Source: Bryum argenteum
Taxonomy: Eukaryota > Streptophyta > Bryopsida > Bryales > Bryaceae
Reading direction: 5' to 3'
DNA: 64,000 nt
Assembly: GCA_037043015.1 (NCBI GenBank)
Contig: CM073327.1
Span: 1,532,727-1,596,726, forward strand
The position numbers and the translations under genes are program-made. Shown here piece by piece: positions 1 through 13,200 of this stretch. The first letter of the stretch is position 1. Each line of letters starts with the position of its first letter. A model generated the notes under the pieces. It was given only the letters and a program-made list of their open reading frames with translations, did not search any database and was not told where the DNA came from.

Positions 1-965
1 ACTGGTGCGAGACGGATGGGACATAGACGACGTCAGGAGTCACGGCCTCACCGCCTCAAGCAAGACAACAAGTTCCTGTAACCGCCTATCATCCAAATTG
101 GAGATGTTGTCTTCTGCCCACTTTCCAAGCAGCAAGTCGAGCTCTAAGTAACCACGCTGCCGACTCCGATATAGAATTCTGCAAACTCAAAGCGCAGGAA
201 AGGATAGCGTGACAGATTATGAATTTCGCGCAAGATTTAACTACTGATGCAGGAGACAGGGAATTTCTAGTAAAGTCTTGCAGAAAAGAGAGGGAGAGAG
301 ACAGTTCGAACCTGTTCAACATTCTGTGACGCTTTTCATCATCACTTACATCTCCCCTCACAGTGCTGCAGAAGTACCGTGTGATCATTGGCAAGTCAGC
401 TTCACCGCCTGCCTGCACCCTGGAACCACTATATCATTAGATATGCTTCAAGAAAGGTCGGAAAGTCTGAGATGCCTTCTCGCACGTGGACTTAGGGTTT
501 CCTCACACCACATCGACGATGCTAATTCTGCGATAAAGTCCGTCAACGCAACGGATCACCATTGCTCTCCTTCGATGAAATCAAGCACGCGCAAGATAAT
601 CTCTAACTGCGGTAATCTCTCTGCACTCTCTGCACAGCACCAGCTGCGACTACAGCAGCCCCGCGAAGCAAGAACAGCTTTGCATCCACTGGACGAAATA
701 TAGGATGCTGGGATTTCTATGAGCGCCAATTTCCTCACCCCCACGATGCTGCGAGGCCCAAGAATGCGCGCGCTGCCGGAATCCTAACAAAACGAGAAGC
801 CAATTACTGTAGAGAGGAATGAGGAGCGTACTTCTGCCATGGAGTTGACGTGGGTAAAGAAGGATGACGTAGTAACGAAGCGCTTGGGGCAAATCGGGTC
901 CGTGCGGAAGAAGCGATCAAGGATCCCAATAGCGGCAATCGACGTAACGCTCTCGATGCTGCCAT
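1..965 (-). CDS. SDHAF2: Succinate dehydrogenase assembly factor 2 (5' part; gene runs off the left edge)
   Basis: SDHAF2 (yeast Sdh5) promotes FAD attachment to the flavoprotein subunit of mitochondrial complex II. Three exons can be joined in phase: 965-808, 365-312 and 178-52, with GT/AG borders. The first begins at an ATG and encodes an arginine- and serine-rich, acid-free start (MAASRALRRLPLLGS) typical of a mitochondrial presequence. The next two encode DDEKRHRMLNR joined to ILYRSRQRGYLELDLLLGKW, the conserved core of the family, ending NLDDRRLQELVVLLEA. A donor GTGAGG follows at 51, so the C-terminal exon with the usual ENP-x-LW region must lie outside the window. 113 codons are visible. 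The middle exon is only 54 nt, which is why no long open frame shows here. Recognition by family motif; confidence high for the core, moderate for the start. Confidence 0.8.
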
Positions 966-3900
966 GCCTGCAGACCTCGAAGAACCTTCCCAACCCTGGC
1001 TGCTCCGCGAAATGGTCGACGGGAGTGTGAGGGAGAGACACCAACTCGCTGGACTATCTACAACTTACATCAGCTGTCAAAGCTCTCGAAGGCCACATGT
1101 AAGTTATGCTTGAGGCGCCTGCGGGCCATCAGCAGCGGCACCATACCTCTCGGTTCCGAAAGTGGAAAGGACATGTGGAAAAAGGGCCCTCCAGACGGCA
1201 AGAAATTTTAACAACTTCCTGTAAGAGGAGTTTCACAACTTTCCCTAGCTTGCCCTAAGGCAGGCAGTCCTAAAAGCGCTCTATACCCAAAAGCGATCTG
1301 TACCTCATTTGTAGATCGTGAAAATATAGATGTACCTCATTTGTATATTACGCATTTGGGTCAAATCTTACTTAGTACTTTGGAATTTTGTATAAAACAA
1401 ATGCGAATTATATGTTGCAAATTTTTGCAATCCTTCCAAAAACCTATTTCGAAGGTGGTCATAATTTTATTTTGAATTTAGTAGTGCTAAAAATAGGTCA
1501 AATCTCTTAAGGTGGTGCTTTTAGGACAGTCTACCATAGGTTGTCGTTGAATGCACCGGAGGCTGATTAGGGACATTCCCAAGAACATTGAAATGCCAGA
1601 ATCGGCCTTGGGTGCCGATTTTGCTTGAGTGGTGCCGATTTTATATGGATAGGACCAATTCGCCTCACACTTTTGCCAAGCCTTATCATTTCTACACAAA
1701 TCAGCCTTAGGTGCATTCAACACATGTGGAGAATGCGGAAGATTCTGCACCATTTGCAGTTTTAGGTCTCGTCCTCCGGGCTCGACCAAAACCGCTGACA
1801 ATACGGAATCTTCTGGGCCCAACCTATTCACTAGTACAAAATTGAAACCCATAGAATTAGGTAACAATTATTAAAGTTTAAGAGGGAGAGAAAATATAAA
1901 AGAATCAAAGCTTATAAACAAATTGAGCAATGAATACATACTCATTCCAAGCCCTTGCTTATATATCCATAGGTAAGCACATAGTGCTACGATTAATTTG
2001 GAATAACAAAGGTGATGGCATTGCAAGGTAGTAACTATAAGGGAGGTTCTCTGGAGTGATGGAAAGGTGAGAATTGAAAAATTGAGAAGGTAAAACTCCT
2101 ATTACCGTAATTATCCGGGAAATAGTGAATTTATTTTTCACTCTATAAATAAGAAGGAAGGATCCATCTGAAGAAATAACAAAGGTCAAACTAAATCTGT
2201 AATTAGAAAACAGCACGCTATGCACTCGGGGTAGGTACAGATAGTTAACCCAGAAGGGAATTCAGGTCAAGGTACGACCGGACGACCGTGGTGTTGGTGC
2301 ATGTCGAGATCAATTTCTATCAGGGAGTGCTGAGAGGTCTCACTGTGGCAAAAGAGAGAGGCCGAATCCCCATAAATACGTTTGGTCTAGTTGTTGTGAA
2401 TAAGGAGTAACCGGTGGAATATCTGGAAAGGACCGCTTTTACTTTACAGAATCTCCGTGGACCCTTACTCGGAAAGTATTCTAAATTACCTTTTATTACC
2501 GTTGGAATGGGTGATTCAAGGTCATCTTTGGTTGATATAATACTACAACATACACCAAAACTTTCCTTAGTGACATTCTCAGGTTGGCTCTGGAGTTGAA
2601 GATTTCTTTTATATAAGAGAGTAGCTGTCACCGCCACCGTCGTTGTGATGGTCTTTCAGGAGTAAAGAGGCTCAAAGAAATGTGGAATTGAAGTACTACA
2701 ATCAAGGTTTGAACAATTAGAGTTTAGTGTAGAGAGTGTGCCAGGCGATGGCGACATCAAGGTTGCTGGTGATTGTGTGTGCAAGGATAGCTTGAACGCT
2801 GGCGCTTAGCAACAAAAAAGCTTCCAAACTTCTTAATAATCTTTCTCAAGTCAAGTGATTGTTTACATTTTCTCCTTGAAGTCATCATCTGGATTTTCTT
2901 TAAAGTATTCGTCTCAAATTTTCCCCTGAAGAGGTTGAAGGTGATAGATCGGGGCTTCTAAGATCATGAGTTTTCACCTCGTCGCTTCCTGTTTTGGAAC
3001 TCGGTTGTGATTTACTGTGACATTGTTGACAACAGTGATGGTATATACGAAACCATGTGACTGAGGTGCAAAGTAAAGGGGAAAGGGGAAATGCCAAGAT
3101 TGAGGAATCTCAGCACCTTGTGCTGGGACTTGAGGGGAAAACCGATTAAGTTCAGGCCAACCAAGAAATTGCCAACCAACCAAGAAATTGCCAACGTAGC
3201 ACTTCTGTACCATTGTTGTTGCTATGCAGGTAACATCTCCAACTTCTTCTGTTTATTTTTTATTATTATTTTATTTGTAATACTTTGGAGTTGAAGGTGG
3301 TAAGATAGCGTTGCCTCTTATCATCAGTCTCTGAAGCAAATGCATGTCTTGTGATTAGAATGTATTGTTTGTCCATCTTTCAAATTTATCATGATCCAAT
3401 CAAGTTCAGGGTATATTCAGATGGTCCTATACGAGATATTGTTACTTGTATCGAGGATACTATTTGCTATATATAGTTTCAGCAATTAAGCTGGATGTAG
3501 TAGAGTTGCGGTCGGATCCTTGGATACAGAGCCGTAGAAATCAACTGACTTATGAGTAATATAAGCATTAGGAGCTTTGACAGGGATTTGAATATCGTCT
3601 ACCATGAACGAGTCAAACTCAAAACCAACGTATGTAACTACGTTGCTGATTTCTAGTTGAGTAGTTGAATAATTGCTTTTTATTCTGGAGTCACGCTTAT
3701 ATCACTTTTCGCCAACTGTGGTATTAATGGATGGTTTCAATCTGTCTCAACACGGCCTTTCCAATGAAAGGTCTCTACTCCGCAGCCCCTTGCAGCGGGC
3801 GACGTTAGTGACTCTCTCTGTTTGCTATATAATTCCTAGGTTCTTTTTGTTTCATTATAGTGGAAGAAATATTTTGTTCTTTCTGCTTGGTTATCTCTCT

Positions 3901-6900
3901 TGTTTGTCGGAATGTTAAGCTTCCTTCTTATGACTTGACTTGTCTGGAATAAGGAGGATTGATAGAGTTGCAGTACTTCATAGAGCTTTTGGTCATTGGA
4001 GGTCCAGAAAGTAGCAGGGGGTCCTTTGACAATGCAAAACACAAAAGCGAGGGTGTCGACATGACATTAAGTCCACGAGCACTGAGAGACAATTTCTTGC
4101 AAAGTCCAGTCGTTGAACGAACCATTTTGTTTTGCTCCTCAGATAAGCATGGACCATTGTAATCAAAATTATTTAGTTGTATAATTTTTGTAAGCTCCAT
4201 TGCTGTCACTCAGTTCAGCTATGAACAAGGACGGTCTTAAGGGCTGCTTCAAGTAAGGGGGAGCGGTAGCTAACTTCTACTTTTCAAAAGCTCTTGTTTG
4301 AAGTGACCTTGAACCAAATTGAATTGAGCTTGCACTGTCTGGAAGAAAAGCTCAACTACACCCTCTTAAGTGAAACACAATAATTTTCTTAGTATTGTTG
4401 CACGATAGGAAAAAACCTTCAAAGAAAGGGCAAAATGTCTCCATCATTTGCTCATACGGTTGAATATATGTTATAAGTTTATGTGAGCTTGAGTAATAGT
4501 ACGCGAGGCCACCAAAAGGTCAAATAGTCTTCAACTTTCTTTTACTCATTTGGCTTAATATATATTGTAATTTATTTGTGAGCCAAGTAGCACATGAGGA
4601 TATCACTAGGTACATCTTTCTTGCCACTCCATATCTGAAGAAGCCCTTAGCACTTACCTACTTTCAAAGAATCTTTCCAATTAGATATAAAGTCATTGTA
4701 GGTTCATTTTAACCCGTAAAGGTGAGCAACCTCAAAACAACTAAAAATTTAAATACAAAGGCCCATTTTTAGTAATTAAAAAGGCGTGTAAAAGAAATTG
4801 GATTGAAAATCCAAATGGTGAGTACATGCTATACGACCTTTTCTACATATGAAAGAATTTTTTTTAAAAAACAAATTTAAAAATTAAAAAAAATTAAAAA
4901 ATCTCAATATTTTGTAGATTTTTAAAGTTTGTCCGTTTCAACTAATTTGGGGCAGATTTTGAGAATAATGAGCATATACCACAGTCTGGGCAATTTTGGG
5001 CAAATTTCAAAATTTTCTCAAACTTTGACTCTAAATATCTCCTTAAGTATAAGAAATTTTGAAGTATGAGATGACTTTTTGGAAAGGTATGAAAAAGCTT
5101 TACAACTTGCAAAAAGGAATCAACCTCATGACATCTATATTTCGTAATTGAGAGTCTAATCGACCCGATTTTGCCCTCACTCACTTTTAGGGGTTGAACA
5201 TGCAACTAGGAGATTTTATGACAAGGAACTCTAAACCTTGAATGAACAACCTTCATGTACCTTACCACCATGCTTTGTAGAGTAAGGTTATTTCCAAACA
5301 AAAACCCCCTCCTCCAGTTCTTGGGTCCTCCACACATGTAATACATTTGAGTGAAAGGGTGGAGTTACATTAATTCATTCAATCCTATTGATTTTAGTTT
5401 CTTAGATGGACGTTGAATGCAAGCAAAGGTTGAATGTTTTGTTGCATAATCTTCATAAATCGTGCTCAATATGAAAGAGAAGACAAAAATTGGCCATGGA
5501 ATATGTTGTTATTGTTAGAGATTAGGTTGCTCGTAGTTTATAAGAGCAACTAATAGTTATTAGAGGATGTTAGAGTAAGTAATAGAGGCTAGGTATTAGT
5601 CCTCTAGGGTGTGTGAAGAGGGCTGGTCCTAAAAGTCTTAGAGAGAGAAGAGAGGACTTAGCCTCTCGGTTATCCCATATTGTTTGTAGCACCATGTGCC
5701 TACCTATGGATACATAAGCAAGGGTTTCGAATGAGCATGTATCTCATTCAAGCATTCATAGCTCTACCTTGTGTGTAAGCTTTGATGTTTGTATTCTCTC
5801 TCACCCTCTATTGAGCTTCAATAGTTATGGGTAAGCCAAGTACTAGGAAGGGTGTCCCTTGAAGTAATAGAACATATTGATAAGTACAAAATCTTCAAAA
5901 AGTATTTGTATTGAAGCTCATAGATGCCCCTTTACCCCTATAGACTCCACGTGTAATAAACAGGCATCTCTACTACGAAACAAGAGTTGTGGAGTAATAT
6001 TATGTAAAAAGCGGTTCTATGATTAGTGGTCAATTTGGGCCATCATCACAATCACTGATCTTTGTTTTTTCTGGAGCACCAATTGCAATATTTCCATTAA
6101 ATTCTTCTCTTTCCCAAGAAATTTTCAAACTCTCGCATTTACTGATATGTTTTGAAGATTAACGTTACATCAAAATGGTGTGTAACATAGTGTTTTGGTT
6201 TGCAATTAATCTTTGTAACACTAATCAACAGTTTGTGCAGTGAACAAGGTGCATTCTACAAAAGACAATTAGTAAGAGTTGTAAACTATCAACTTCATCC
6301 AAATTGTGCAGCGCACAAGGTGCATTCTACAAAAGACAATTAGTAAGAATTGTAAACTATCAACTTCGCCCAAAAAGTACACTTCACATCTTGACAAGTA
6401 AGAATATTGCCTTGAAGGGAATGAATCCTTCCTGAGACCGAGCAAATCTTTTCAAGAATGTTTTTTCCATGTTCTTCCCCTTCTAGAGAAGTAAAGAGGT
6501 CGACTTTTGGTGCTGTTTGGTCATTGAGCAGGATACCTTATTGGTTGCTAAGATGAGACAATATGAACATCTTCAGGTTGGAATGGTATAATGGAGATGT
6601 AGAATAAATAAAAAATATTAGTAGACCGAGATTGCTACACGCCCCCGATTGAGGAAGGGGTTTAAGAAGTCCAGTCTGTCTGAGTGAGTGCACGGTCTGA
6701 CAGACATCTCTCCCTGCCCTTGCCTATGCCGGTCGAATGTTGCACAAATGATAGCAGTCAGCAGACAGCAGGTAGCTCAGAAATATAACGTACAAGTACT
6801 TCTTGAGATGTAATGGATCCTATATTGATCCAGTCGACCATAGATACACTTCATCTAGACTGCACCGTGCCGGGTAACCGAAGCTTCCAATGTTTGTTTG

Positions 6901-7278
6901 AGCTTGTTGGTTTCTGCCTCGTCCGTTTCTTCCTTCAGTAACCCGTCCTGCACGCTCAAACTATTTCAATTCAGTATAGTTTCACTTGAGTTACCGGCTA
7001 GGTTAGTGCCGGTTCAGATGTACGCTCAACAGTAAGCACGTTAATGGTACCATATTCACCCAGCCTTTTCACTCTGCGTAATGCATGCTGATGAACTTAA
7101 ATTTTCCTCGCTCGTTCATTCATTCACCCATTCGCTGCACTTTATTGTGACGTTTCAGAATCATATCGCGTTTCATTGAGGAGCATGATCTACTGTTACG
7201 ATAATACTGCTAGTTAGACTTCCATACTATCACCCAATCTTTCCGAAATTCTGGCAGGACCAGTAAGCGGGCTATCAA
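966..7278. other. Gene-poor AT-rich intergenic stretch
   Basis: I find no convincing gene in these 6.3 kb. Open frames are short and lack family motifs or splice context. There are AT-rich blocks (for example 4855-4915) and decayed repeat-like DNA. A stretch near 5510-5835 has LTR-like looks but could not be confirmed (see rejected items). The last few hundred bases are the 3' flank of the dynein gene. Confidence 0.5.
6233..6374. repeat. Two-copy 71-bp tandem duplication
   Basis: Units start at 6233 and 6304. Each begins TTGTGCAG and shares ACAAGGTGCATTCTACAAAA and TTGTAAACTATCAACTTC. The copies differ at only a few bases, so the duplication is fairly recent. It lies in intergenic DNA with no clear role. 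Confidence 0.85.
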
Positions 7279-10200
7279 TCAGCTACTAATAAGCCCTCCT
7301 CTGTACAGGACACATGTGTGTGTCCTTTGTAACAAACAAATTGGGCAAGTGGGCGACCGAAGCCCGGATTTCCGAGAGCTGGATGGACTAGACTTCTTGG
7401 CACTCGCGCTGACTGGGGTGCTCACAAATCTTAGGATGTAGAGGGCGCCTTTGCTGCCTCCCACGAGAATCACAGGCGATTCTTCACTGAACATCATGCA
7501 CGACAACACACTCTCGTCGTCTATCAAATGAGCCACCACTGGCTTCATCACTGAAAGGTGCAAGTCCCACATCTGCCATTTAACAGAATTCCATGGATCA
7601 GGTTAGAATCGACCTGCCCGAGTAAACTATTCTAAACATGAAGCTGGGAAGGAAGGAGGTGGGGAACACGAGATACTCACTCAGACACTATATGCATGCA
7701 TGCATGCATACTTGCATTGGAGTTGGTCAATGTCAACCTTGCTTCAGAATGTTCTTCGTGTTCGAAGGATCAACAGCAGTGAGCCAATATTACACAATCA
7801 GAATTACAGAATTATTACAGAATTACAGCAGTGAGTCAATATTACAGAATCAGAATCAGAATTACTCAAAGTAAGAAAGTCAACCAAGAAGGCAGTATGA
7901 GGCTTAGAGCGAGCACCTCGATATGACCGTCGGTGGAAGCCACTGCAAAAACGCAAGCATGAAGAAACGACCACCGAACATCGGCGATAGCCATGTTTGT
8001 TGTTTGGAACACAAGAAGAGCTCCTTCCTGAGTAGAAAACATTTACATTCATTATTACCTGGTCTGACTGTAACTTTAACAGTTGTGAAAGCAACTAGGG
8101 CAGAATTAAGTACTGACTTGATCTTCGCTCCAAAGTCGTACTGTCCAATCAGCGCTGCAGCTCAAAAACAAGGACGGCAAAAACGGCGACCACCGAACCT
8201 ACACCCCACCTCTAGACATGAATGGGAGAGTAAAATTTGAAGTTCCATTCCTAATCGAATAAGAAGAGCCAAGCCACCATCCATACCTCCTGCCTACTAA
8301 AACTGAAAAAACACAGCTGACAGGCGCCTCCATTTCTATAAGGCCGCTTCAGAATATTTACGGCAGCTTCGAAGCATTGCTAGAATGCTTCCAATCATTT
8401 GACAGAAGTTGGGATGTTTATTAAGAATCAATTTTTATCTGGCTTGTATTGTTTGTTTGTTTCTTCCTCCTTCCTTGATCCGTTTTATACATTCTATATG
8501 TTCCATATCTCTCCAAATCAGAGATCGCCCTGATTTCTACCCAATAAAAGGTAACATGCTCGTATCCACGGAATATAGAGTATGACAACACTACAAAAAG
8601 TTTGTTTCCAACTGTAGTTTCTCTCAATTCTGAGTTGACGTGGAACCAGATAATATCTCAAGAAAGTCCGAAGTTGCAGGATTCTGTTGAGGTAGAGTCT
8701 TGGTAACTATATTTCTTCTTTACGTTGTAGGCGGAAAAGATGGCTCACCTGATAAACGGGACCATTGTGGCCGGTGTAGATCATCACATATTGCTCACTG
8801 TAGGAGCGATCACATTTATAGATGGGTCCTTCTTCAGAACCTACAAGATACATGCTGCCCAGCCCAATCGAGGACATGTAAGCAACTCGGCGTCGTAATA
8901 TAATTGCAAGATGAAACAAACTGAAATGATAGATTTAAAACGAAATAAACGAGCGACATCCTAAGACTTAAGATTTATCTGTGCTCTGACCGATCCTTCG
9001 TCAAGTTAAAGGCACATGCTCCTGAGAGACGGGTCGTGAACTTCCTTACCCAATATCTTTCTTTGAGAACTCAAAACACAAGCCAGCAGAGCGTCGAGAT
9101 ATGAAAGGCTGTGGTTGAGCGCCTTTATTTTGACTTGAAACTTTCTTTAACTTCATCAGGTTCACGAATTCCAAATCCTTGCATTTGCACATGGGGCAAT
9201 TCCTAGAATTTCAAAAATTGGGAAGATACAAATAAACCAGGGCCAGTACAAGCAAGTTTCAAGTTCCACTTATATAAATCAGAGCAGATGAACAATACAA
9301 ACTCAAGTACACCACGTGACATATTTCTAGCAGTATCAGTCTTTGTCTACTTGCTCATCTTAGATGCAAAAGTTACCGCTCCTGCTGCTCTCTTCTTTGA
9401 AAAGTATCCAAAATTTAGGAAGTTTGAAATATATGATTCCTTTTTCATTTTTGGTTGATGGTTCACCTTCTTTATAGACCATTGGGATACACGACCGTCA
9501 GTAGAAATAGAAACAAGAGACTCTCCATGCTCTGCAGCATGATCAACCCATTGCACTTTCCATACAGGGTCGGTGTGTTTTCCTGTTGCGAAGGAGCTCT
9601 TCACCATTGGCTCAAGATCCCTTGGGTTTCGGACATCGTAAATAGCCACATTCCCAGAGTAGAATCCCACTGCACTTTCCATCCACTCCAAGAATCTAAT
9701 GTGAAGATGTTAGAATCATGAATCAGCTGAAATGAAGTGAACTGGGCTCATCTGATAGAAAACATTTGCATTCTAGAGCCCGAGAAAAGCGACAAACAAT
9801 GATCTGCAGTTCGCTTGCTCAAATGGATCTCTTACTCTATTACCATCATGCAAGCAGAGGGTGAGGGAGGATAAAGGTGGGTAAAGGTGGTGCGCATCGA
9901 GAGATGGCGCCTCTTTTATCATGGTCCAAGTAAGCAAGTAAGCAAGTCGCGAAAGATCCTAAACTTAAGATGACGTAAAAACGCACCCGCAAGTAAGCTA
10001 GGACTGGACGTGGCGAAGTCCACAGAGGTGACACCCGATTGTGTGGGGAGCATTGCATGTGGATAGCGCGGATTCTTTAAGGACCAGAATGCAATCATGC
10101 CGTCCCTTTGATTGCCAAATTCAAATTCACCGTAACCCACAGCAATCAAATGCCTGTTCACCTACACACTCAAACGAACCAAACTCCTAACGGATTAGTG

Positions 10201-13200
10201 AATCGATCAATGATTTGATCTACATTGATAACACTCTCAACTGAGTGCGAAAATAAGAGTAAGAGATGCAAAATGAGATAAAGAAATCTTTCAACTAATA
10301 CTACCGGTTCCAATTCATGCATGCAAGCGTGCTCTGATTAATTAAATCGTAAAGATGATCACCTTGTTCCAGGCCATGCAACTGATATTTCTGCCCTCCG
10401 TGACATCGCATTGAAAGTCCCAGATTGCATGCACTGTCGCTGTCGAGTCAAATAAAGTTGGCAAAATGACTTTCGGTATCACTTCTACTGGTTCATCGAA
10501 CTCCGCAAGTGCAGCCAATGGATCTAGTGGCGCTTCCGGTTCTGCCACTTTCGGTTGCTTCTTCTTTATTGGCTTCCCATCCTTATCGAGTTCGGGAGGA
10601 GGTTCAGGAGGTGGAGGTTCAATTTCTCTCGCCCTAAAGTCCATGTAATCCAAGAGCTGCAACGCGAATCAATGCAAGTACGGGGAGTCGTCAACAAACT
10701 TTTGTCGTAGCGACGAAACTTAGAAATCCTTGTATTTCCCAAGAATAACACTAAAGAAGGAAGGGAGGAAGTCCCAAATGCACAAAGGCCGATGTGCTGC
10801 AATTGCGAAGTGACTAGAGTACAGTACGGGCAAGATAGAGACAGTGAGAGTAAGAGAGGGGTCACCTTGTCATGATAAGAATTCAGCATGCAGGCTCGTT
10901 CAAGGTGATCTAAAGCCTTGAAGAGTCCAGGGATCGTGCTGATCACGATTTCTGGTTGGACGACTGGCTCACCACTGTCCGCCGCGCTACCCGCACCAAT
11001 CACGGCAGAGGCCGGACTCATTAACCTCAAGACGTCATCCAGACCCTGCACCTGCCCCTGCCCCTGTCCTTGCCCCTGTGAAATGCCCCCGCTTGTTGAA
11101 GCTCGCCTTGACGCCACACTGGTTCGTCTCGACTGCTGCCCTCCACTAGCTGAGGGTCTCCATGAGTAACCCCCAAGAGTCGACCCCCGCCTGGATGCCA
11201 TCGATTGTCGCCTCGACTCCTGCCACAAGTGTTCAACTCCCTTCAGCCCACCTCCTGTCCATACATGCCTACTCACCTGCTCCTATACTCCTTTACTTCG
11301 GCTGTGAGCACAGCCAGCCAGCCAGCCAGCCAGCCAGCCAAGTCACCTGAAGTGGTCACACGGTCGCGAATCGTCTCCATCTCCACATTCTCTATAATGG
11401 CTAGATAGGTCTACGTAATGTAAGCCATCATCGTCCAAGAAGCATTGCTTCTATTCGGTTCTATTCATCCGATGTCTCCATATTGTGGTGCCAAACAACT
11501 GATAGATATGCGGGCTCGGCAAGCTAGCGGTCAGTTTAGTCCGCAATACTGGAGTAGCGAATCCTGACTTGATTACACGATTGATTGATTGGTTCGAGGA
11601 ACTTATCTAAAAGGAAGGATAATATTGATGGCAGCACAGATTGAATGCAGAGCCAGCAACCACTTGGTACTCAGGCATGCCGTACCGGAGGGCTGGTTGT
11701 CGGTGTCACATCGGTGTCGGAGAAGAGCTCTGGCAATATCACCACTGTAGTAGTGGGATTTGTAGTCTTGGTATCCTTGGATCCATGTGGCACCACCTTC
11801 CAAGGCTGATACTGATCTGGTTTTACTTTTCCAGCAACCGAATCTGCAATATCCCAAGAGTTCACCTGCAATTCTGGTCGATTATTACACAGTTACTCCC
11901 CCTGTTTACTAAAACGTCGTTTCGTAACTGAATGGTTATTTCAGTTCGCGATGATCATCAATTTCTACCAAAGCAGACGACACCCCCCGGCACAAAAGAT
12001 GGCCATTAGGAACATATATATATATATATATATATATCATAGCCATCCAGATTGTCTCTGTTTCTACAGAAATAAAATCTGATGGCCAAATCAGGTTCAG
12101 GTCTAAGAGTTGTATCGGTTAAAAGACACACCTGAACCGAGTTAGATTGAGTAGACAGAGCTGAAGCTTGGGCTTCCTTATTTTTCCTTAGACTGAATAA
12201 GGTCTGGGCTATATTTGGCTGAAAATTATCACTACCCAGCTTCATCTGCGTGACTCCACCATACACCCGTTCTTAATGGTAAGCATGGAACTCTGAATAC
12301 TGAGTCATCATTCTTGATGCCAAGCAAGTTAACGCCAGTACAGTACTCTTGCCTATGGTTCAGAATTTTCGGTATCTGTTGCATCGCATCAACCGCAGCT
12401 GTCCTCGTTGTGTCATTCTATCCAAGTGATATAAACCAAATACTCAAGACCGACAGTACATGATCGACTTGCCTGCAGAAGCTTCTCGTAACGGTCATTG
12501 CGGTCCAAAATTTCGTTGAAGGTTTCAAAGGTTGGATTCAGGTTATGTCCACGAACACTCAACATGATGCAATTTTCACTCTCCGTTATAGTGATTGGAA
12601 TAGGCTTCTCCAGTTCCTGCGTCATGGAGGCAAATATGTAAGGTAACTCGAAGGAGTGATGGACTGGGAATATTTGGCGTGTTCATAGGTATATCAATCT
12701 GTACTCTACCCTACTACTACAACATCACGTATATCGACTTACCATTAATATCATCAGAAAACATAAAGCAAGCTGCTCAATCAGTTCTATATAACATGCT
12801 CTCAGAGCCTTGAATTGTGTAGCTGGTCTTCGGCTTACAATTGACGCAAACTACCTACATGTCTAACCTACCTAGATATACTGAATGAGTATCCCAAACA
12901 AACATTCCATCTCTATCTTCCGTCCAACTGGTGAATCAAACTTTTGTCAGAATAAACCACAAGTGAATTGAACTGAGCCAAATTTTCTGAAGATGACCCA
13001 GAAACCCCGGTTTCCAGATACACTTCGAAGCTGCCTCAGGCAACCCAAAAGCCTTCAAACCCCGTGATGTTGGAAAGCCCACTCAGATTTCACACTTGGA
13101 ATCGGGCAAGTGCTAACTGACGAAATGAGGCCATATTTTCTGCATAAAATGCGAAAACTTGGATATGCACGGTTGCTGCTACGATGCGCATTGATACATA

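Noticed and set aside
3515-4210. Initiator-tRNA primer-binding-like TGGATACAGAGCC and a nearby frame reminiscent of Copia gag
   Set aside because: The match is imperfect, strands disagree, and no paired LTRs or polymerase motifs are present.
5510-5835. Possible solo LTR of a Copia-type element (TG start, short flanking GTTAT-like repeats)
   Set aside because: The right end does not fit the usual CA terminus, the flanking repeat is weak, and no internal region or second copy is in the window.
10566-11276. One continuous 236-codon frame in IC138
   Set aside because: Only 11254-10866 is exon. The rest reads through the intron after the GTGACC donor; the next exon restarts at 10656.
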